Below are positions 1 through 11,473 of a DNA stretch of 11,473 nt, piece by piece. The stretch covers positions 1 through 11,473 of the forward strand of contig SKNE01000302.1 of assembly GCA_007120675.1 (NCBI GenBank), read 5' to 3'. Both the position numbers and the translations under genes were made by a program. The notes beneath the pieces are model-generated. The model saw only the letters and a program-made list of their open reading frames with translations, had not been told where the DNA came from and ran no database searches. This DNA is from Bacteroidales bacterium (GTDB taxonomy: Bacteria > Bacteroidota > Bacteroidia > Bacteroidales > UBA7960). Positions within the stretch are counted from its first letter, which is position 1. Each line of letters starts with the position of its first letter.

Positions 1-4317
<4,317 letters not shown>

Positions 4318-4373
4318 ATATCTTGATTTGTTAGAGACACGGTTTTGTGATGCGGTGCTGTTCGCACAAGTCC

Positions 4374-8210
<3,837 letters not shown>

Positions 8211-8251
8211 AGCAAATAATTGATGAAACAGTATAACCGATAATAAAGATC

Positions 8252-8301
8252 AGACTTCTACAGCGAATTCAATGATTCGGCAGAAGTCTAATCTTTTTTT
8301 T
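8252..8301 (-). promoter_or_regulatory. Hairpin in the rplL-rpoB spacer (possible attenuator or processing site)
   Basis: Two perfect 8-nt arms, AGACTTCT (8252-8259) and AGAAGTCT (8282-8289), enclose a second pairing, CGAAT (8264-8268) with ATTCG (8275-8279), and a 6-nt loop (8269-8274). The helices are separated by a small internal loop (4 nt against 2 nt). On the transcribed minus strand the hairpin is preceded by A8 (complement of 8294-8301) and followed by GATCTTTATTATC, a weak U-containing tail. On the plus strand it would be followed by T8, which looks more like an intrinsic terminator, but no plus-strand gene ends there. In E. coli the same spacer carries an attenuator and an RNase III site that lower rpoBC output relative to rplJL. 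An analogous role here is inference from position. Confidence 0.45.
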
Positions 8302-8315
8302 GAGTGACAGAAGCT

Positions 8316-8696
8316 TTACTTTACTTCCACCTCTGCTCCGGCTTCTTCCAGCTGCTTCTTCAGCGACTCGGCTTCGTCCTTTGTAACCCCTTCCTTGATG
8401 GCCTTGGGTGCACCATCAACCAGTTCCTTCGACTCTTTCAGTCCGAGGCTGGTAAGCTCTTTCACCAGCTTCACCACGGCAAGTTTGGAGGGACCTGCTG
8501 CCTTGAGCACCACATCGAATTGTGTCTGCTCTTCGGCTGCCTCGCCTCCTGCCTCACCGCCCGCAGCTGCCACGGCGATGGGGGCTGCTGCCGCCGGCTC
8601 AATACCGTATTCATCCTTCAAAATTGTTGCCAACTCGTTGACCTCTTTCACTGTGAGGTTGACCAATTGTTCTGCAAAAGCTTTCAAATCTGCCAT
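8316..8696 (-). CDS. rplL: 50S ribosomal protein L7/L12 (bL12)
   Basis: L7/L12 is the multicopy stalk protein that recruits IF2, EF-Tu, EF-G and RF3 and stimulates their GTPase activity. The 126-aa product has the normal length and acidic character. The N-terminal dimerisation domain (about 1-33) begins MADLKAFAEQLVNLTVKEV. A flexible Ala/Gly/Glu hinge spans about 34-56 (PAAAAPIAVAAAGGEAGGEA). The globular C-terminal domain runs from about 58 to 126 with the classic factor-binding segment KLAVVKLVKELTSLGLKESK (71-90) and LVDGAPKAIKEG. The ATG at 8694-8696 is preceded by ACAATAAGAAA, an A-rich start context typical of Bacteroidota. The gene ends in TAA at 8316-8318, and the 105-bp spacer to rpoB carries a hairpin. 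Confidence 0.97.
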   Translation of the reverse strand: MADLKAFAEQLVNLTVKEVNELATILKDEYGIEPAAAAPIAVAAAGGEAGGEAAEEQTQFDVVLKAAGPSKLAVVKLVKELTSLGLKESKELVDGAPKAIKEGVTKDEAESLKKQLEEAGAEVEVK

Positions 8697-8749
8697 TTTC
8701 TTATTGTTTTAATTGGGTTTTACTTGTCAAAAAAAATTGTTGTTTTGGT

Positions 8750-9292
8750 TTAGTTTCCCTCTTTTTCTGAGAGGGTTTTTACCACACCGGCGATGGTATT
8801 GCCACCCGATTGCAGGGCAGAAATAACATTGGTGGCCGGTGATTGCAGTAGTCCGATCAGATCACCGATCAACTCTTCCCTTGATTTGATCTGGGTCAAC
8901 GTATCCAGCTGATCTTCTCCAATGAAGAATGCCTCTCCAATGTAGGCCCCTTTGAGTTTCGGTTTCTCCAGCTTCTTGTTTTTGTTGCTTTTGAGAAACT
9001 CCTTGATCAACCTGGCAGGCACATTCCCGGTATCGGAGAGCATCACGGAGGTGGCGCCGACCATCACATCATACAATGGACTCAGGTCTTTCTCGCTTTT
9101 CTCCATGGCTTTCTTCAGCAGCGTGTTCTTCACCACCTGCATGGTGACGTTGCGCCTGAAGCACAGCCTTCGCAGGCTGTTGATGGTCTCCACGTTCAAA
9201 TCAGAAGTGTCGGTCAGATAGATGACATCGCTGGCTTTGAGCTGTTCTGTCAGCGACTCAATGATCTGATATTTTTCTTCTCTGGTTTTCAT
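8750..9292 (-). CDS. rplJ: 50S ribosomal protein L10 (uL10)
   Basis: L10 anchors the L7/L12 dimers to the ribosome and with them forms the stalk that recruits translational GTPases. The 180-aa protein is slightly longer than the roughly 165 aa of E. coli, which is usual for the wider family. The N-terminal rRNA-binding domain starts MKTREEKYQIIESL and includes the characteristic VTMQVVKNTLLKKAM segment (about 49-63). The region near residue 100-130 (KLKGAYIGEAFFIGEDQL) closes that domain. The C-terminal helix that holds L12 dimers starts around residue 135 (SREELIGDLIGLLQSP). The ATG at 9290-9292 follows ATTAACAC and gives the expected start. rplL follows after 53 bp, so the two are certain to be expressed together. 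Confidence 0.97.
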   Translation of the reverse strand: MKTREEKYQIIESLTEQLKASDVIYLTDTSDLNVETINSLRRLCFRRNVTMQVVKNTLLKKAMEKSEKDLSPLYDVMVGATSVMLSDTGNVPARLIKEFLKSNKNKKLEKPKLKGAYIGEAFFIGEDQLDTLTQIKSREELIGDLIGLLQSPATNVISALQSGGNTIAGVVKTLSEKEGN

Positions 9293-9421
9293 GTGTTAAT
9301 AATTTTGCTGTTTCGGTCGCCTGGAACCGGCCAATCCCTGATCATCCTCTGTGGTGAGCGGACCGGGTCATGACCTCTTTCATGCGACGTACACATCTTG
9401 AAAGGTGCAAGACCTTTTCGT
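9293..9421 (-). promoter_or_regulatory. rplA-rplJ spacer, candidate L10 autoregulatory leader
   Basis: In many bacteria the untranslated leader of rplJ is bound by the L10-L12 complex, which represses rplJL translation. This 129-bp spacer is the longest in the window and lies exactly there. Visible structure includes two overlapping hairpins near the rplA stop: AAAGGT (9401-9406) with ACCTTT (9412-9417), or CTTG (9397-9400) with CAAG (9408-9411). Because their arms interleave, they cannot form at once. There is also a perfect 10-bp palindrome, GGTCATGACC, at 9366-9375. I cannot match the conserved L10-binding motif base by base, so the leader role is inferred from position and length. No phylum-typical promoter (TTTG near -33 with TAnnTTTG near -7) was recognised in it. 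Confidence 0.3.
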
Positions 9422-10117
9422 TTATAATGTCACTGACTTGGTATCCACCCGAATGCCCGGGCTCATGGTGCTCGACATGAATATGCTTCGCACGTATGTC
9501 CCCTTGGCTGCAGCGGGCTTCAAGCGCAAAATGGTCTGGATGAGCTCCCTGGCATTCTCCACGATCTTTTCATGATCAAAAGATACTTTGCCGATACCGG
9601 CGTGAACAATACCAAACTTATCCACCTTAAAGTCGATCTTACCGCCTTTCACGTCGGCCACGGCCTTACCTACGTCCATGGTGACAGTCCCGGCTTTGGG
9701 GTTGGGCATCAGTCCGCGGGGTCCAAGGATTCGTCCAAGGGCACCCACTTTGGGCATCACGTTGGGTGTGGTGATCACCACATCCACATCGGTCCAACCA
9801 CCTTTGATCTTCTCTACGTATTCATCCAGTCCCACATAATCAGCTCCAGCTTCCTTTGCTTCGTCCTCTTTCTCAGGACCACAAAGTACCAACACGCGCA
9901 CGGTTTTCCCTGTTCCATGGGGCAATGTCACCACCCCCCTGACCATTTGATTGGCCTTACGGGGGTCGACACCCAGGCGGATATCCAGATCCACGCTGGC
10001 ATCAAAGCCGGCATAGTTGATCTTCTTGACAATATCGGCCGCTTCGGATAAGGGATATACCGTATTCCTGTCGAACTTTGCTAAAGCGTCTTTCTGCTTC
10101 TTCGTTAATTTAGCCAT
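9422..10117 (-). CDS. rplA: 50S ribosomal protein L1 (uL1)
   Basis: L1 forms the mobile L1 stalk of the large subunit, which guides release of deacylated tRNA from the E site; it also acts as a translational repressor of the L11-L1 message in many bacteria. The 231-aa product matches the family length of about 230-235 aa. Domain I, built from both termini, starts MAKLTKKQKDALAKFD and ends near MSSTMSPGIRVD. Domain II holds the TLPHGTGK segment (65-71), GADYVG, and the nearly invariant ILGPRGLMPNPKAGTV stretch (130-145). The ATG at 10115-10117 is preceded by CCAAGAA, an A-rich context with no Shine-Dalgarno, and the gene ends in TAA at 9422-9424. It sits 57 bp after rplK and 129 bp before rplJ. 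Confidence 0.97.
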   Translation of the reverse strand: MAKLTKKQKDALAKFDRNTVYPLSEAADIVKKINYAGFDASVDLDIRLGVDPRKANQMVRGVVTLPHGTGKTVRVLVLCGPEKEDEAKEAGADYVGLDEYVEKIKGGWTDVDVVITTPNVMPKVGALGRILGPRGLMPNPKAGTVTMDVGKAVADVKGGKIDFKVDKFGIVHAGIGKVSFDHEKIVENARELIQTILRLKPAAAKGTYVRSIFMSSTMSPGIRVDTKSVTL

Positions 10118-10174
10118 TTCTTGGATTGCTTTAAGCTTGAATAATTCTTCGTCCGCAAAGCCTGCAACAAGGCC

Positions 10175-10612
10175 CTATGCGGGGCGTTCCCCTTTGATAC
10201 GTATACCCATGCTGCGGGCCGTACCAGCCACCATGTTCATGGCCGACTCGACGGTAAAGCAGTTCAGGTCTGGCATCTTCTCCTCAGCGATGGTCCTTAC
10301 CTTATCCCAGGTAATGCTTGCCACCTTGGTCCTGTTGGGTTCGGGTGAACCCGATTTGATCTTCGCTGCCTCGCGCAACTGGACGGCAACAGGCGGGGTC
10401 TTGATGATGAAGTTAAAGGACTTGTCCTTGAACACCGTAATGATCACCGGGATAACCTTGCCTGCCTTATCTTGTGTACGCGCATTGAACTGCTTGCAAA
10501 ACTCCATGATGTTCACCCCTTTGGCACCCAATGCGGGACCGACGGGCGGGGAGGGATTTGCAGCACCTCCTTTTATTTGCAGCTTAATGATTCCACTTAC
10601 TTCTTTTGCCAT
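10175..10612 (-). CDS. rplK: 50S ribosomal protein L11 (uL11)
   Basis: L11 binds the GTPase-associated centre of 23S rRNA at the base of the L10/L12 stalk. It takes part in factor-dependent GTP hydrolysis and is needed for RelA activation in species that use it. The 145-aa protein is close to the usual 141-147 aa. The N-terminal domain carries the proline-rich hallmark NPSPPVGPALGAKGVNIMEFC (residues 19-39), and the C-terminal rRNA-binding domain ends with the DLNCFTVESAMNMVAGTARSMGI-type helix. The ATG at 10610-10612 gives MAKEVSGIIKLQI, as expected, and the gene ends in TAG at 10175-10177. rplA follows after 57 bp, so the two are probably co-transcribed. In other bacteria L1 represses its own rplK-rplA message, but I cannot identify an L1 target here with confidence. 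Confidence 0.97.
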   Translation of the reverse strand: MAKEVSGIIKLQIKGGAANPSPPVGPALGAKGVNIMEFCKQFNARTQDKAGKVIPVIITVFKDKSFNFIIKTPPVAVQLREAAKIKSGSPEPNRTKVASITWDKVRTIAEEKMPDLNCFTVESAMNMVAGTARSMGIRIKGERPA

Positions 10613-10710
10613 GTCATTGATTGTTTTTCAAATAGGGGATTGATCTTTCCGGCAGGACGGAGAGGGGACCGGGCATTGCGGCGACACGCAGGACGCCATC
10701 AGCGCGGACG

Positions 10711-11253
10711 TTATTCTTTCTCCACCTGCATGAAACTCAATTCCAGGGGTGTTTTCCTTCCGAAGATCTTCACCATCACCTTCAACTTCTTCTTCTCTTC
10801 ATTGATCTCCTCGATCACCCCTGAGAAACTGTTAAACGGACCGTCTGTAACCTTCACTGTTTCCCCAACGATAAAGGGGACATTCAGTTCTTCCTCTTTG
10901 CCCGACAGCTCGTCAACCTTTCCTAAGATACGGTTCACTTCTGCCGGTCGCAGGGGTACGGGGTCACCACCAGAGCCCAAAAAACCCAGTACACCTGGAA
11001 TATTCCGTATGATATGCGGGATCTCTCCCACCAGGGCGGCTTCTACCAATACATAGCCGGGAAAATAGTTGCGCTCGGCGCTAACCTTTTTCCCTTTACG
11101 CACCTGGTAAACCTTTTCGGTGGGGATAAGTACTTGCGAGACGTATTCCTCCAGACCCAGCCTGGTGATTTCATTGTCAAGGTATTGCTTGACCTTTTTT
11201 TCACCACCGCTGACCGCCCGGACGACATACCATTTTTTCACTTGTTCGCTCAT
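10711..11253 (-). CDS. nusG: Transcription termination/antitermination factor NusG
   Basis: NusG binds the clamp helices of RNA polymerase, modulates pausing and elongation, and can link polymerase to Rho or to ribosomal protein S10. The 180-aa product has the normal family length. An N-terminal NGN domain (about residues 6-110) opens with KWYVVRAVSGGEKKV and contains the FPGYVLVE segment. A C-terminal KOW domain (about 125-178) carries the typical GPFNSFSG turn at 138-145 followed by a basic strand ending in ELSFMQVEKE. The ATG at 11251-11253 gives MSEQVKKWYVV, the expected N-terminus, and no better in-frame start is evident; there is no clear Shine-Dalgarno. It lies 94 bp after secE and 98 bp before rplK, the conserved order. 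No truncation or missing domain is seen. Confidence 0.97.
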   Translation of the reverse strand: MSEQVKKWYVVRAVSGGEKKVKQYLDNEITRLGLEEYVSQVLIPTEKVYQVRKGKKVSAERNYFPGYVLVEAALVGEIPHIIRNIPGVLGFLGSGGDPVPLRPAEVNRILGKVDELSGKEEELNVPFIVGETVKVTDGPFNSFSGVIEEINEEKKKLKVMVKIFGRKTPLELSFMQVEKE

Positions 11254-11287
11254 ACTGACTCACGAGATCTTCGTTCCGCGTATCGTT

Positions 11288-11338
11288 TTTGCCGGCCAAA
11301 GAAAATCAGCATAGCATATCAGAACCTGCTGCGGCAAA
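11288..11338 (-). repeat. Nested inverted repeat in the secE-nusG spacer
   Basis: The 94-bp spacer between the secE stop and the nusG start contains two nested perfect inverted repeats. The outer arms are TTTGCCG (11288-11294) and CGGCAAA (11332-11338). The inner arms are CAGCA (11307-11311) and TGCTG (11327-11331). The two right arms are directly adjacent, while the left arms are split by 12 nt, so the RNA could form a 12-bp stem with a one-sided 12-nt bulge and a 15-nt loop. No T-run follows in the transcribed direction, so it is not a standard terminator. A role in mRNA stability, processing or control of nusG translation is only inference. Confidence 0.5.
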
Positions 11339-11347
11339 GCGGAATTG

Positions 11348-11473
11348 TTACAAAAAGAGACGGTAAAATTGTTCAAGAACGGAGCTAAAGGAGATATCCA
11401 TCAAATAAACGACCAATGCGATTATGAGGGAAGCAATAGATACCACCACTGCGCTGTTCTGCAGATCGCTCCA
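11348..11473 (-). CDS. secE: Preprotein translocase subunit SecE, C-terminal part (5' end outside window)
   Basis: This is the small membrane subunit of the SecYEG protein-export channel in the inner membrane, where SecE clamps SecY. Only the last 41 codons are in the window, ending in TAA at 11348-11350. The visible peptide opens with WSDLQNSAVVV, which fits the conserved cytoplasmic segment that leads into the SecE transmembrane helix. A single hydrophobic span follows (SAVVVSIASLIIALVVYL), then a short tail ending FYRLFL. Bacteroidota SecE proteins are about 60-65 aa with one membrane span, so roughly the first 20-25 residues are missing. The position directly upstream of nusG on the same strand is the classical secE-nusG arrangement and supports the call. 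The reading frame is too short and edge-truncated to be found by a start-to-stop search. I am confident because of both sequence and context. Confidence 0.9.
   Translation of the reverse strand, partial: WSDLQNSAVVVSIASLIIALVVYLMDISFSSVLEQFYRLFL

Noticed and set aside
8211..8250. Possible Bacteroidota promoter directly before rpoB (TTATTTG and GCTTTG on the minus strand)
   Set aside because: The two TTTG motifs are too close together, and neither fits TAnnTTTG with an upstream TTTG at about 19-21 bp.
8711..8745. Possible promoter upstream of rplL (T8G followed by ACA on the minus strand, like a -33 TTTG or a -35 TTGACA)
   Set aside because: No TAnnTTTG or convincing TATAAT-like element lies at the right distance, and the gene is 53 bp from rplJ in a conserved operon. 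The T-run may be just AT-rich spacer sequence.

Overview
The window is a single, uninterrupted stretch of the conserved transcription/translation gene cluster of a bacterium, read entirely on the minus strand. In transcription order (high to low coordinate) it holds the 3' end of secE, then complete nusG, rplK (L11), rplA (L1), rplJ (L10), rplL (L7/L12) and rpoB, and nearly all of rpoC, which runs off the left edge. There are no convincing plus-strand genes, mobile elements, tRNAs, rRNAs or CRISPR arrays. The many open plus-strand frames, including one of 624 codons opposite rpoC, are shadows of the minus-strand genes.

The organism looks like a member of the Bacteroidota, most likely Bacteroidales. 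RpoB (about 1270-1278 aa), RpoC (at least 1439 aa, with the trigger-loop SI3 insertion), NusG (180 aa) and the short C-terminal SecE segment all read like Bacteroides-type proteins. Gene starts lack Shine-Dalgarno motifs; several sit behind A-rich leaders, as is common in that phylum. This assignment rests on recalled family resemblance, not on a search. Coding sequence is moderately GC-rich, while several spacers are AT-rich.

Layout: secE C-terminus (11348-11473); a 94-bp spacer with a nested inverted repeat; nusG (10711-11253); a 98-bp GC-rich spacer; rplK (10175-10612); 57 bp; rplA (9422-10117); a 129-bp spacer that may be the L10 leader; rplJ (8750-9292); 53 bp; rplL (8316-8696); a 105-bp spacer with a long imperfect hairpin; rpoB (4374-8210); 56 bp; rpoC (1-4317, open at the left edge). 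No gene-free stretch exceeds 300 bp.

Functionally the cluster links protein export (SecE), transcription elongation control (NusG), the ribosomal L1 stalk and the L11/L10/L12 factor-binding stalk, and the two large RNA polymerase subunits. Spacers of 53-129 bp with local hairpins suggest post-transcriptional tuning between the ribosomal-protein and polymerase parts. I see no undescribed system. The points worth a second look are the lack of any ATG or GTG start for rpoB, three structured spacers, and one substitution at a usually invariant RpoB position.
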